NCBI RefSeq assembly: GCF_000171235.2
Contig: NZ_ABEA03000164.1
Location: forward strand, 1 to 44,665
Reading direction: 5' to 3'
DNA: 44,665 nucleotides
Source: Geminisphaera colitermitum TAV2
GTDB lineage: Bacteria; Verrucomicrobiota; Verrucomicrobiia; Opitutales; Opitutaceae
How positions within the stretch are numbered: the stretch's first letter is position 1; every line of letters starts with the position of its first letter. This document shows positions 1-7,715 of this stretch, in pieces. The translations under genes and the position numbers were made by a program. Under the pieces are notes generated by a model that saw nothing but the letters and a program-made list of their open reading frames with translations, made no database searches and was not told the DNA's origin.

Positions 1-1
1 G

Positions 2-673
2 ACATTGGATGTTGGATGTTCGACGTTGGATGTTCAGGGCCGCGCCCCCGACGCCCCTTCGCCCATCGCCGCCCCCTTCGCGGCCCTATGGCTGCTGTTC
101 TTCTGCAACATCTTTGTCGGCATCTCGATCATCAGCTTTCAATCCCCGCTCCTGCAGGACCTGCTCCTGCGCAAAACCCCCGACATGGACGCCGCCGCGC
201 TTGCCAGCGCAGGCGCAACGCTCATCGCGTTCGGTGCGATTTTCAACGGACTCGGCCGCTTCCTCTGGGGTGCGGTGTCCGATCGCATCGGCCAGTCCCT
301 CGCCTTCACGCTCATGCTCGGCAGCCAGGTCGTCGTCTTTCTGGCCCTGCCCCGTGCCACCGAACCGTGGATATTTGGCGCACTCGTTTGTTACATCCTC
401 CTCTGTTACGGCGGCGGCTTCGGCACGATCCCCTCCTACGTGCAGGCCCTGTTCGGCGCGAAGCGCATGGCCCTGCTTTACGGAGTGATCCTAACGGCTT
501 GGTCGGCGGCGGGACTGGCGGGCCCCAAGTTCATGGCCTGGCTCCGCGACCACCAACCCGACACCGCCGCGCGCACGGCCTTCCTATTTAGCGCCGCCCT
601 GCTTGCCGCGGGTCTGATCCTGACCCTTCTCCCCGTCCTGCGCACCCGCCGCGACCACACCGACCCCTCTTGA
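2..673 (+). CDS. MFS transporter, C-terminal half (left-truncated)
   Basis: The frame is open to the left edge, so only the second half of a major facilitator superfamily transporter is present. About 220 residues are visible with six hydrophobic stretches and the internal loop motif FNGLGRFLWGAVSDRIG (roughly residues 80-95), which resembles the MFS loop G-x-x-x-D-R-x-G. The fold and the GGGFGTIPSYVQALFG segment resemble oxalate/formate-antiporter-type (OFA) carriers, but the substrate cannot be read from the sequence. The first visible 12 or so codons come from a short TTGGATGTT-type DNA repeat, so the central cytoplasmic loop of this transporter appears to have absorbed a genomic repeat in frame. 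It ends with a basic, hydrophilic tail. Confidence 0.75.
   Translation, partial: TLDVGCSTLDVQGRAPDAPSPIAAPFAALWLLFFCNIFVGISIISFQSPLLQDLLLRKTPDMDAAALASAGATLIAFGAIFNGLGRFLWGAVSDRIGQSLAFTLMLGSQVVVFLALPRATEPWIFGALVCYILLCYGGGFGTIPSYVQALFGAKRMALLYGVILTAWSAAGLAGPKFMAWLRDHQPDTAARTAFLFSAALLAAGLILTLLPVLRTRRDHTDPS
5..36 (+). repeat. Short TTGGATGTT-type direct repeat inside MFS loop
   Basis: Three near-copies of TTGGATGTT separated by short linkers are read in frame as LDVGCSTLDV within the loop between the two halves of the transporter. Further copies may lie left of the window edge. Confidence 0.6.
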
Positions 674-771
674 AGGCGGGTTTTTATATCGCCCCATGCG
701 CCCCTGCGGCACCGATTTTTTATCCTTAACGGGCGAGCGGCGCACTGCATGAATCACCCCCTTCATCCTTT

Positions 772-1998
772 ATGCACTGCCACCCACTGCTCCCCCCTGT
801 TTTCCTGCTTTCGCTTGGTTTGGCCTCTGCCAGCCTCGCCGCCAACGTGGCTCCCTCCGCACCGAAGAACCCTGCAAGCACCACCGCCTCCTTCGCCGAC
901 TTCGACGCCCGCGCGCGCGCCGGTGAACGCCTCAGCGTCGCTTTTCTTGGCGGCAGTCTCACGTGGGGCGCGCAGGCAACCAACCCGCAACTCACCTCCT
1001 ACCGCGCGCTCACCGCACGCAAATTGGAAGAGACATATCCCGCCGCGCATTTCCGTTTTCATGACGCCGCCATCGGTGGCACCGGATCGCAACTCGCCGC
1101 CTTCCGTTTGGAACGCGACGTACTCGCTCACAATCCCGACCTCGTTTTCCTCGATTTCACCATCAACGACAACCCCTACGCCGCCCCCGATCCCAATCGC
1201 CTGGCCGCTTACGAAGCGCTGGTTCGCCGGATGGTTTCGCGGGGCATTCCCGTCGTGCAGGCGATCTTCGCGTCGAAAAAAGACGCGTTGCCCTCCCCCC
1301 CCCCCCGCCCGCTCGACGCAGCGCATCGTGCCATTGCCAGCGCCTACGGACTTCCCACTGGTGACGCCGTCGCTTTCATGCGCGACCACGTCAACGCCGG
1401 ACGTGCCACGCCTGACGCGCTCTGGGATGCGCCGCCCGACACCACGCATCCGGGCGACGCCGGTTATGCGCTCTACGCCGAAGCCGTCTGGAACGCCTTT
1501 TCCAAGGCCGTCGCCGACCGCCTCGTTTGTCAGGTTCCGGCGCGTATGTTAAATGCGGATACCTATATGGCTGCCGCCCGCATCCGCCTTTCGCAACTCG
1601 CTCCGTTCCCCGCCGGCTGGACAGTTGGTCAGCCGTATCGTGGTGCTGTGGCCTACGACTTTGTAATGTCGCGCTGGCTGGACGACGTGAGTATCGCCTG
1701 CGGTCCCGAAGCGCGTCCCCTGCGCCTCGCCGTGCGCGGCAGCGACGTGATGCTTTTTGGTGAAGCCACGCCCGCCTCCGGCAGCTACGAGGTGCGCATC
1801 GATGGCGCCACTCCGGCCACTTGGAAAGTCACCGCGCCCGGCGGCAACATGCGTTATTTCCAGATCATCGCCAAAAACCTCGATCCGGCGGTCGAGCACA
1901 TCATCGAGATCATCCCCAAACTCACCGATGCCCAGGAACTCCGCATCGAGAGCATCTGTGTGGCTGGGGCTCCTGCCACTGCCCGCCTCGCCCACTGA
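772..1998 (+). CDS. Secreted SGNH/GDSL-family hydrolase
   Basis: A 408-residue protein with an N-terminal signal peptide (hydrophobic stretch about residues 6-23, ending Ala-Ala). The SGNH blocks are visible. Block I is FLGGSLTWG with the nucleophile Ser62, block II is the glycine in AAIGGTGSQ, block III is the TINDN segment (Asn132), and block V is DTTHPGDAGY with Asp223 and His226. A beta-rich C-terminal region of about 150 residues follows the catalytic domain. Such enzymes de-esterify acylated glycans or lipids; the substrate is unknown. A run of 12 C at 1295-1306 encodes prolines (SPPPRP) in frame, so a one-base length change would destroy the protein. Start at ATG 772 is chosen because it gives an intact signal peptide. 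Confidence 0.85.
   Translation: MHCHPLLPPVFLLSLGLASASLAANVAPSAPKNPASTTASFADFDARARAGERLSVAFLGGSLTWGAQATNPQLTSYRALTARKLEETYPAAHFRFHDAAIGGTGSQLAAFRLERDVLAHNPDLVFLDFTINDNPYAAPDPNRLAAYEALVRRMVSRGIPVVQAIFASKKDALPSPPPRPLDAAHRAIASAYGLPTGDAVAFMRDHVNAGRATPDALWDAPPDTTHPGDAGYALYAEAVWNAFSKAVADRLVCQVPARMLNADTYMAAARIRLSQLAPFPAGWTVGQPYRGAVAYDFVMSRWLDDVSIACGPEARPLRLAVRGSDVMLFGEATPASGSYEVRIDGATPATWKVTAPGGNMRYFQIIAKNLDPAVEHIIEIIPKLTDAQELRIESICVAGAPATARLAH
1295..1306 (+). repeat. Poly-C tract (12) inside the SGNH hydrolase
   Basis: Uninterrupted run of 12 C encoding a short proline stretch between the NDN block and the DxxH block. In frame as given. Confidence 0.85.
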
Positions 1999-2016
1999 TT
2001 TTTTTGCGACAAAGTT

Positions 2017-2165
2017 AACGAATAAAAATTCACAACAGAGACGCGGAGACACAAAGATCAAACCGAAGAAAAATGACATTCTCTGAGTTACCTCCTCTGC
2101 CTTTGCCGATGTTCTGTGTCTTTGTGTCTCTGTGGTGAATAAATAATTTCCCAGAACTTCCCTTA
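2017..2165. repeat. MITE-like inverted repeat (CACAGAGACRCAGAG type)
   Basis: The left arm (TTCACAACAGAGACGCGGAG and following ACACAAAG) is mirrored by a right arm reading CTTTGTGTCTCTGTGGTGAA, with an AT-rich centre. There is no ORF. The element fills the gap between the SGNH hydrolase and the isomerase gene and belongs to the same broad repeat family as the elements near 4.8, 23.7, 25.0 and 33-35 kb. Confidence 0.7.
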
Positions 2166-2172
2166 AAAAAAC

Positions 2173-2792
2173 ATGCGCCTGAACACTCATATCCAAAATC
2201 TCATTACACGTTGTTTTGCGCTTGATCCGATTCGCGCCGATGTTGAGGCGGCTTTCGTCATGTTGCGCGACTGCTACCGGTCTGGCGGCAAACTTCTGCT
2301 TTGCGGGAACGGCGGCAGTGCTTCTGACGCCGAGCATTGGGCGGGTGAGTTATTGAAGGGGTTTGCGCGTTTGCGTCCCTTGCCTGAAGCCGATCAGGCA
2401 AAGCTTCCTGCCGAACTTGCCGGAAAGCTGCAGGGTGCGCTCCCGGCGATTCCGCTCACCGGATTTCTTGCGCTGACGACGGCGTTTAACAACGACGTGG
2501 ACCCGCATCTCACCTATGCGCAACTCGTCTGGGGTCTTGGTCGTCCGGGCGATGTTCTTATCGGGATCAGCACTTCGGGCAACGCCCGCAATGTCTGCGC
2601 CGCAATGGAGGCGGCGAAAGCGCGCGGACTAAAACGTCTTGGCCTGACAGGGGGGGGGGGGGGAGACTCGCTGGTTTGACTGACCTTTGTCTGCGCGCAC
2701 CGGCGAATGAAACGTATCGGATTCAAGAATACCACTTGCCGATTTACCACTGCCTTTGCCTGATGTTGGAAGACGAGTTTTTCGGCGACTAG
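2173..2792 (+). CDS. gmhA: GmhA-like SIS-domain phosphosugar isomerase, frame broken at a poly-G tract
   Basis: SIS (sugar isomerase) domain protein related to sedoheptulose-7-phosphate isomerase (first step of heptose synthesis for LPS). Visible motifs are LLLCGNGGSASDAEHWAGE, FNNDVD and GISTSGNARN, all typical of GmhA. As written the frame ends at 2679 (168 aa), directly after a run of 14 G (2650-2663). In the neighbouring frame the sequence continues RLAGLTDLCLRAPAN, then ETYRIQEYHLPIYHCLCLML, to a TAG at 2790-2792, which matches the normal C-terminus of the family (total about 205 aa). A tract of 12 or 15 G would restore the protein. This is either a phase-OFF state, a true frameshift, or a homopolymer length error. 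The start ATG 2173 follows directly on a repeat element. Confidence 0.85.
2650..2663 (+). repeat. Poly-G tract (14) breaking gmhA-like gene
   Basis: Fourteen consecutive G replace the expected R-x-G-G codons of the SIS domain. The reading frame of the upstream part is closed 16 bases after the tract, while the +1 frame carries the conserved C-terminus. Confidence 0.9.
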
Positions 2793-2808
2793 AGGACTTT
2801 CATTTAAA

Positions 2809-2954
2809 CTGTAGCCATTTGATACCTGGTAGGGAGGCCTCTCCGAGGCCTCCGCCGTGCGTAGTGTGATGGTGAATACGAAACTCATAGGTGCTTGGAG
2901 CGTGGTTTCGGAGGCCTCGGAGAGGCCTCCCTACCGTTAAGACAATGGCTACAG
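2809..2954. repeat. Long perfect-arm inverted repeat (hairpin/MITE-like)
   Basis: CTGTAGCCATT at the left end is mirrored by AATGGCTACAG at the right end. The inner arm GGTAGGGAGGCCTCTCCGAG is mirrored by CTCGGAGAGGCCTCCCTACC, with further GGCCTCCG/CGGAGGCC pairing. The loop is about 50 nt. It lies between the convergent isomerase and exosortase genes and could also act as a bidirectional terminator, though no T-run is present. Confidence 0.75.
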
Positions 2955-2967
2955 CGCCGCAGCCCAC

Positions 2968-4680
2968 TCAGTGTTTTTCGCGCAACAACTCGGACACGGC
3001 GGTTTGCAGCCAGGCGCGGGCTTCGGCGTCGGTGGCCTCGCCTTGCAGGACGAAAATCACCTGCGCCAGATCGGCGCGACGGCGTCCTTCGGCGACGCGC
3101 TCAAGGCGGAAACGCGGCGGGCTCCAGGAACGCGCGCCGACGGTGGCCGGGTCGCGCGTGCGGGGGCGGCCATGAAAGGCGTCCCAGACGCAGAAAAACA
3201 CATGTTGCGTCGCTCCCGCCGTCGAGAATCGCCAGGCATCAAACACGATCTCGCGCCCACTGTAGGGCTCGACCACGCGCACTTGCTCGGGTCCGTGCTC
3301 CAGCCGTGCTCCGATGGCGGGCATGCAGATCGTCGGGTCGTGCAGTTCAGTGACTTCGCCCGCCGCCACGTCGCCTTCCCAGCGAAGGGCGTAGGCCACG
3401 GCTGCACCGCCGCGGGGCAAGCCTTCGCGCAGAAGGTATTCTCCACTGGTGAATCCAAGCAGGTCATGCACGCGTGACGGTATTTCGAGGCGTGTCCAGT
3501 GGGGGGTGTCAGTCCGCAACTGCCATTGCGCGCCGCCCGCCCGGGCCGCGTGCCGCGCAAACCAAGCTTGCGTGCCCCCTTCCGCCGCGAGGACAAGGGC
3601 AACGACACTCGCCGCGAGGCCCGTTGGAAGCGCCGCGAGGGTCGCGGCGCGGGCAGTGTGGACGGCGGGCGTTGCCGGGGATGCCGCCGGTGTCGGCGCG
3701 GGTGGCGCGGACGGCGGCGCTGGTATTGGAGCGGAGGATACGCCGCCGGGGTGCGGATGTTTTGCCGCCCGGCTGGCGAGCCATTGCGAAAACGCCACGA
3801 GCACGACGAGCGTGGCGATGAGTACGATGAGACCCGCGCGGTCGTGCCAGTGGTGTCCGGCCTCGGCTCCGTGGGCGGCGATTTGCCAGGTGAGGAAAAG
3901 GGTGCGGGCAAGGTTGCCGGCAAACGCGGCCAGCAGAGCCACCGCCACCAGACCGAGACGAGGGACGAGGCGGAGCCGGTGCAATTCACCGAAAAACCAG
4001 GAAAACATCCACACGGCCTGGAGCGAGCGCAGCCCGGCGCACGCTTCGTCCACACCGACATAGCCGCCGCTGACCGCGATGACGCTCCCCTCGGCCACCG
4101 CAGGATGTCCGGCCAGCGAAGTCACCTCGGCGGCGAGTTGGGCGTTGAACACGGACAGCGCGGAAAGCAGCGGCTGGCGCGCCGCCGCCGGCCAGTCGAG
4201 TGCGGTGAGCATGAACAGGACCGGGAAGGCGAGGTGCGTTGTCCAAGCGGTGCGTCCCGCCGCGAGTTGAATGAGGGCGAGCGTGGCGACGATGGCGCCA
4301 GTGGTGCCGAGCCACTGTGCGGCAGGCCATTGCGGGTTGGCTTCGAGAACGGGAAGCGAGGCGACCAGCGCAATCATCGCGGGCGGGAGGGCGATCCAGG
4401 CGAGGATGGAGGCGGCTGCGCCGCCGTCGAGAGCCCGGCAGCGGGAGGTCGAAGGCCCGGTCTGCGCCGCGCGTTCCGGGAGGGCCGAGGCGGGCGGATT
4501 TTGGAGGCGTTGCCAGGCGAGCCATGCGGCAAAGACCGGGACGGCCCAGCCGTGGGCGAGTTCAGCCGAGGCGTTCCATGCAGGGTAAAGCCGCCAGCAG
4601 AGGGGCAGCCAGAGGGCGGCGAGGACGGTGGCCCAAATCCAAGTGCCGCGACGAGGGGCGGGTGCCGGGTGCTGGTTCAT
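2968..4680 (-). CDS. Exosortase with fused EpsI-like C-terminal domain
   Basis: Polytopic membrane protein of about 570 residues, taking the start at ATG 4680; an upstream in-frame ATG at 4797 would add 39 poorly hydrophobic residues. The exosortase active-site triad is visible: Cys214 in DEACAGLRSLQ, Arg259 in GNLARTLFLT and His279 in HHWHDRAG. Exosortases are proposed transpeptidases that cut PEP-CTERM tails and move the proteins to the cell surface. After a Pro/Ala-rich linker, the C-terminal 200 residues look like the EpsI (DUF3485) domain, with HDPTICMPAIG and VVEPYSGREIVFDAWRF. This domain is often a separate gene next to exosortases, so the fusion makes this a single-gene system. Likely substrates in the window are the PEP-CTERM proteins at 11079-11708, 29223-29861 and 33644-34528. 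Confidence 0.88.
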   Translation of the reverse strand: MNQHPAPAPRRGTWIWATVLAALWLPLCWRLYPAWNASAELAHGWAVPVFAAWLAWQRLQNPPASALPERAAQTGPSTSRCRALDGGAAASILAWIALPPAMIALVASLPVLEANPQWPAAQWLGTTGAIVATLALIQLAAGRTAWTTHLAFPVLFMLTALDWPAAARQPLLSALSVFNAQLAAEVTSLAGHPAVAEGSVIAVSGGYVGVDEACAGLRSLQAVWMFSWFFGELHRLRLVPRLGLVAVALLAAFAGNLARTLFLTWQIAAHGAEAGHHWHDRAGLIVLIATLVVLVAFSQWLASRAAKHPHPGGVSSAPIPAPPSAPPAPTPAASPATPAVHTARAATLAALPTGLAASVVALVLAAEGGTQAWFARHAARAGGAQWQLRTDTPHWTRLEIPSRVHDLLGFTSGEYLLREGLPRGGAAVAYALRWEGDVAAGEVTELHDPTICMPAIGARLEHGPEQVRVVEPYSGREIVFDAWRFSTAGATQHVFFCVWDAFHGRPRTRDPATVGARSWSPPRFRLERVAEGRRRADLAQVIFVLQGEATDAEARAWLQTAVSELLREKH

Positions 4681-4816
4681 GCGGAGCGAGGCGCGCCCCG
4701 GGTGGCGTGTGGTAGTGGCATCGGGGCGGGAATCTAGATGCGAAGGTCGGAAGGTCGAGTCTGCGTCCGTGTTTTCGAGAATTAACCATAGAGGCACTGA
4801 GCAACAGAGTTCGTCT

Positions 4817-4975
4817 AGAGCATTGTCGGTTCAATTTGTCGCAAGATTTAAGAGATCACGCAGAGACGCAGAGAAAACCCATGTTACTAATTATAAGTAA
4901 ATTAAAAATATTACATTTCCCTTCCTCTGCGTTCTCCGCGCCTCCGCGTGAGACAAAATAAACCGAAAATGCTCT
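4817..4975. repeat. MITE-like element with AGAGCATT terminal inverted repeats
   Basis: Starts AGAGCATTGTCGGTTCAATT and ends AACCGAAAATGCTCT, giving terminal inverted repeats of about 16 bp. An inner pair reads TCACGCAGAGACGCAGAG / CTCCGCGCCTCCGCGTGA. There is no ORF and the centre is AT-rich. Related copies lie at 24959-25123 and near 34530. Confidence 0.8.
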
Positions 4976-5001
4976 AAAAAGAGCCCGGAGTGGCCGCCGG
5001 A

Positions 5002-6168
5002 TCAGCGGGATCGGGATCGAGCCTCAAAAGTGCCGTCGGCGCGTTTGGCGATGAGACGCTTCAACTCCAGCATCATGAGCGTGGAGGAAACGTGATGCGC
5101 GGGCAGTCCGGTCTGGGCGGTGAGGGTGTCGATGCCGGGCATTGCGCCGCCCGCAAAACAGGCCAGCAATCGCTGTTCGTCGTCGGTCAGGTCGCCGCCG
5201 AAGAGGGTGGAGGAGGGGACGTGCGCCGGCGTGTCTCCGCCGTCGCCGGCGTCGGAGCCTTTTGCCGGGATGGGCTGCGGGCGCATGCCGTCGAGGTAGT
5301 TGATCTCGTTCAAGAGATCATCGACGCAGGTGAGGAGCGTGGCTCCGTCGCGGATGAGTTGGTGGCAGCCGGCGCTGCCCGGCTGGTCGATGCGTCCTGG
5401 AACTGCGAATACAAGCCGGCCCTGCTCTCCGGCGAAACGTGCGGTTATCATGGAGCCTCCGCTCACGTCGCTTTCCACGACGATGATGGCCGAGCACATG
5501 CCGGCGACGATGCGGTTGCGCATGGCGAAGGACTGGCGGTCGGCGCGGCGCGTGAAGGGGAATTCGGAACAAATCGCGCCGCCTTCGTTTTCGATGCGGC
5601 GGTAGAGATCGAGGTTTTCGGGCGGGTAAATGATGTCGATGCCCGTGCCGAGGACGGCGGCGGTGGCGCCGTTGACGAGCAACGCGCCTTCGTGCGCGCA
5701 GGAGTCGATGCCGCGGGCGAGTCCGCTGACGATGCAGAAGCCGAGGCGGGCGAGTTCGGAGGCGAGTTTTTTGGCGGTGGCCTGTCCGTAGAGCGTGGTG
5801 CGGCGGGTGCCGACAATGGCGACGGCAGGACGGTCAAAGGCGTAGTTGCCTTTCTGATACAGGCCGACGGGCGGGCTGGGAATCTCACGCAACAGGGCGG
5901 GGTAGCCGGATGCGTTGCGCGGGATGAAACGCACGCCGGACTGGGCCATGCGATCCTCTTCGCGTGCGAGGTCGAAGTGGGCGCGCCAGTTGAGGATGTT
6001 GCCGCTGATTCTCGCGCCGACGCCTTTGACCTGTTCGAGTTGCGCGGGCGTGGCGTCGAGGATGGCGCGCGGGTCGCCGCCGAGGGCGTCGAGGAGTCGG
6101 TTGGTGGTGATGGGGCCGATGTCGGGCAGAGCGTTGAGGATGAGATACGCCTGGGTTTCGGTAAGCAT
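5002..6168 (-). CDS. dprA: DNA-processing protein DprA
   Basis: About 388 residues from ATG 6168; an upstream ATG at 6222 adds an unconserved 18-residue extension. DprA loads RecA on incoming single-stranded DNA during natural transformation. The order of parts is typical. An N-terminal helix-hairpin-helix/SAM-like region (LPDIGPITTNRLLDALGG) is followed by the Rossmann-like DprA core with AIVGTRRTTLYG, IVSGLARGIDSCAHEGAL, GTGIDIIYPPEN, SEFPF and RNRIVAGMCSAIIVVES, with ITARFAGEQGR-VFAVPG after it. A C-terminal winged-helix-like segment ends the protein (DEQRLLACFAGG to LMMLELKRLIAKRADGTFE). It implies that this lineage has, or had, DNA uptake. Length is normal for the family. Confidence 0.95.
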   Translation of the reverse strand: MLTETQAYLILNALPDIGPITTNRLLDALGGDPRAILDATPAQLEQVKGVGARISGNILNWRAHFDLAREEDRMAQSGVRFIPRNASGYPALLREIPSPPVGLYQKGNYAFDRPAVAIVGTRRTTLYGQATAKKLASELARLGFCIVSGLARGIDSCAHEGALLVNGATAAVLGTGIDIIYPPENLDLYRRIENEGGAICSEFPFTRRADRQSFAMRNRIVAGMCSAIIVVESDVSGGSMITARFAGEQGRLVFAVPGRIDQPGSAGCHQLIRDGATLLTCVDDLLNEINYLDGMRPQPIPAKGSDAGDGGDTPAHVPSSTLFGGDLTDDEQRLLACFAGGAMPGIDTLTAQTGLPAHHVSSTLMMLELKRLIAKRADGTFEARSRSR

Positions 6169-6288
6169 GGGAGGACAACAAAAAACGAAAGTGAAGGGAG
6201 GGGGAACTGAAATTAAAGCCACTATCCGGCTCCAATCAGAAATATCTCACGCGGAGTCGCGGGGGCGCGGAGAAAAGCAAAGGATTCT

Positions 6289-6477
6289 GGGAGGTTCTAA
6301 AAATTGAACAGAAGGTAACGAAGAAAACGAAGACAAACCAATTGAAATGGAATTTCTATTTTTAACAACCTATTGAAAATAAATAAATTAAAACAAATTA
6401 TGCTCTCTGTCTTTCTCTTCGTTTTCTTGGTTATCTTCTGTGCAAAAATGAATTTTCAGGACCTCCCAGATGTATTC
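6289..6477. repeat. MITE-like element A, copy 1 (GTAACGAAGAAAACGAAG arms)
   Basis: Bounded by GGGAGGTTCT and AGGACCTCCC. The left arm ACAGAAGGTAACGAAGAAAA is mirrored by TTTTCTTGGTTATCTTCTGT, with an AT-rich centre. Three more copies occur in the window (25211-25389, 30856-31018, 31184-31346) and a right-half remnant lies near 33250-33310. Confidence 0.8.
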
Positions 6478-6680
6478 CCTCTGCGCCTCTGCGATATCTC
6501 TCTGCCTCTCAGCGTTGCGCCCGTTGCGCCGTGGCGGGAAACCCTGCCTTTTTCCCCGCGCCCCCCGCGTCTCCGCGTGAAATTTTTTGGAAAAAGGAAG
6601 GGTTTTGACCCCCTGCAAGCCCCTTTTTTGAAGGTTTTAGACGAAAGTTTTTAATATCTAATGGCCTCAATTTCTCGACT

Positions 6681-6772
6681 TACGTAATTTTTAAACCCGC
6701 CTGATGCTGTATTCATGGATTACGTACATCCCATTAAAAAATACCAGCGAACCATTCACGAAAAACCTCGCA
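6681..6772 (+). promoter_or_regulatory. Conserved leader of cassette A
   Basis: About 90 bp closely similar to 22661-22750 upstream of cassette B. Shared blocks are CGTAATTTTTAA, then TACATCCCATTAAAAAATAC and CCAGC, ending AAAAACCTCGC / AAAAACTCGC. It is not coding in either place. Because flanking DNA is much more diverged, this block is a candidate promoter or transcribed leader. No sigma-70 motif could be assigned with confidence. Confidence 0.5.
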
Positions 6773-6816
6773 TTTACCTCTGATCAAGGCAGGATGTCCG
6801 GACACGCGAAAAACAC

Positions 6817-7110
6817 ATGACATCCATCACAACAAAACCCTCATTCCTTCCCATTTTGGAGTCATCCATAAATTACGTAACTCAAAAAACGATGGGGGTG
6901 GGTCGGGTCTTTGCCCGACTTAATGGGGTCTCCTTTTTTTGCTATCGTCTGCCTCGTTTTAACAAAACAGCCATTCCCGCTTCCGCTTACATGCATCTCT
7001 CTTCCCACATGACACCCTTCGCCGCCACGGCCAATAGGATGCAGGGGCTTTGCATTAATAATCTTATTACCCCCCCCCCCCCCCCCCCCCCCCCCCATGC
7101 AATAATTTAA
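6817..7110 (+). CDS. Small ORF entering the 27-C tract of cassette A
   Basis: Ninety-seven codons starting MTSITTKP, with an internal start at 6991 (MHLSSH). The frame reads ...CINNLITPPPPPPPPHAII and stops just after the C tract. The first start has a counterpart in cassette B (ATGACATC at 22795), and the second start has one at 23006; both second starts are followed by a short peptide ending L-[IQ]-[LT]-T-P-P before the C tract. A tract of 25 or 28 C would join this ORF to the downstream repeat-array frame (7062-7652). No known domain was recognised. It may instead be an untranslated leader. Confidence 0.35.
   Translation: MTSITTKPSFLPILESSINYVTQKTMGVGRVFARLNGVSFFCYRLPRFNKTAIPASAYMHLSSHMTPFAATANRMQGLCINNLITPPPPPPPPHAII
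7070..7096 (+). repeat. Poly-C tract (27)
   Basis: Twenty-seven consecutive C, the longest homopolymer in the window. It sits at the same place as the 12-C tract at 23094-23105 in cassette B. Both lengths are 0 modulo 3 and leave upstream and downstream frames unjoined. Confidence 0.9.
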
Positions 7111-7292
7111 TTGCATATTTAGCGCAATTAACCTCCCGGCAGTCTGTTGAACCCAACTGGCTGTGCGGATCATTTTCCGGCCCCTTTGTCACTCGTTCCA
7201 AAACCTCTGGAGCCCCCGCCCACCTTCCCGGCACATTCCTCCAACCCTTCGGAGCCCTCCGCCCAACTCTTGGAAAAGCCGACAAGGGTTCT

Positions 7293-7559
7293 GTAACTCA
7301 TTACGCGCTCCGCGTAACTAATTACGCGACCCTTTCCCCCTTTTCCACACCCTCTGGAACCCCCGACAGACCCCTTGGTACACACCTCGAAATCCGCGGA
7401 TCAAATTACGCGACTCGCGGATCTAGTTACACGACCCTTGGCGCAAGTTACGCGGAGCGCGGATCAAGTTACGCGCCCTCCAAAACTAGTTACAGAGGCT
7501 CCGTAACTCATTCCGCCGCTCACGTAACAAGTTACCGGAGCCTTGTAACTCATTCCCAA
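7293..7559 (+). repeat. 21-bp-period repeat array, cassette A
   Basis: Units of the form GGATCAAGTTACGCG plus a variable six bases. The TTAC (or TTCC) core occurs at 7301, 7322, 7343, 7406, 7427, 7448, 7469, 7490, 7511, 7532 and 7553, all exact multiples of 21 bp, with a degenerate stretch between 7347 and 7400 that keeps the register. Twenty-one bp equals seven codons and also two helical turns. The array has no nucleotide similarity to the unit of cassette B (GGAAAAGGATACG), yet the period, the copy number (about 12) and the position of the degenerate middle are the same. Confidence 0.85.
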
Positions 7560-7715
7560 GTCCGCGGAACCCGCCGCGCAGACTCTGACAACCCACGCCA
7601 GCCCAACCACAACCGCCATTCCGAACTCCGCGCCCTCCGCGCCTCCGCGTGAGACAATATCAATCATCAATTATTAATTCTTAATTATTAATTCTTAATT
7701 AATTCACCGCCTGCC

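Larger units (their letters stand above)
7062..7652 (+). other. Open frame with heptad repeats, cassette A (lacks its own start)
   Basis: This frame is open for 196 codons from just after a TAA at 7059 to a TGA at 7650, and runs through the C tract as PPP then CNNLIAYLAQLT. Its centre is a 7-residue repeat with Tyr in register, of the form G-S-[NS]-Y-A-x-R (GSNYATR, GSSYTTL, GASYAER, GSSYAPS). No good ATG lies in the frame after the tract, so translation would need joining to the ORF at 6817/6991. Cassette B has the same arrangement with GKGYATF-type heptads. After the array the conserved flanking DNA is read in different frames in A and B, which weakens the coding interpretation. Function unknown. 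Confidence 0.4.

Noticed and set aside
749-1552. Overlapping long ORFs in the SGNH gene, and similar long shadows in exosortase, dprA, topB, accA, hisD and purA
   Set aside because: They are produced by the high GC content in alternative frames, have Pro/Arg/Ser-rich low-complexity translations and no family motifs.
7293-7559. CRISPR or other guide-RNA-like array
   Set aside because: The period is only 21 bp, the varying part is about six bases, and no cas or other guide-associated nuclease gene is nearby. It is a short tandem repeat rather than repeat-spacer DNA.
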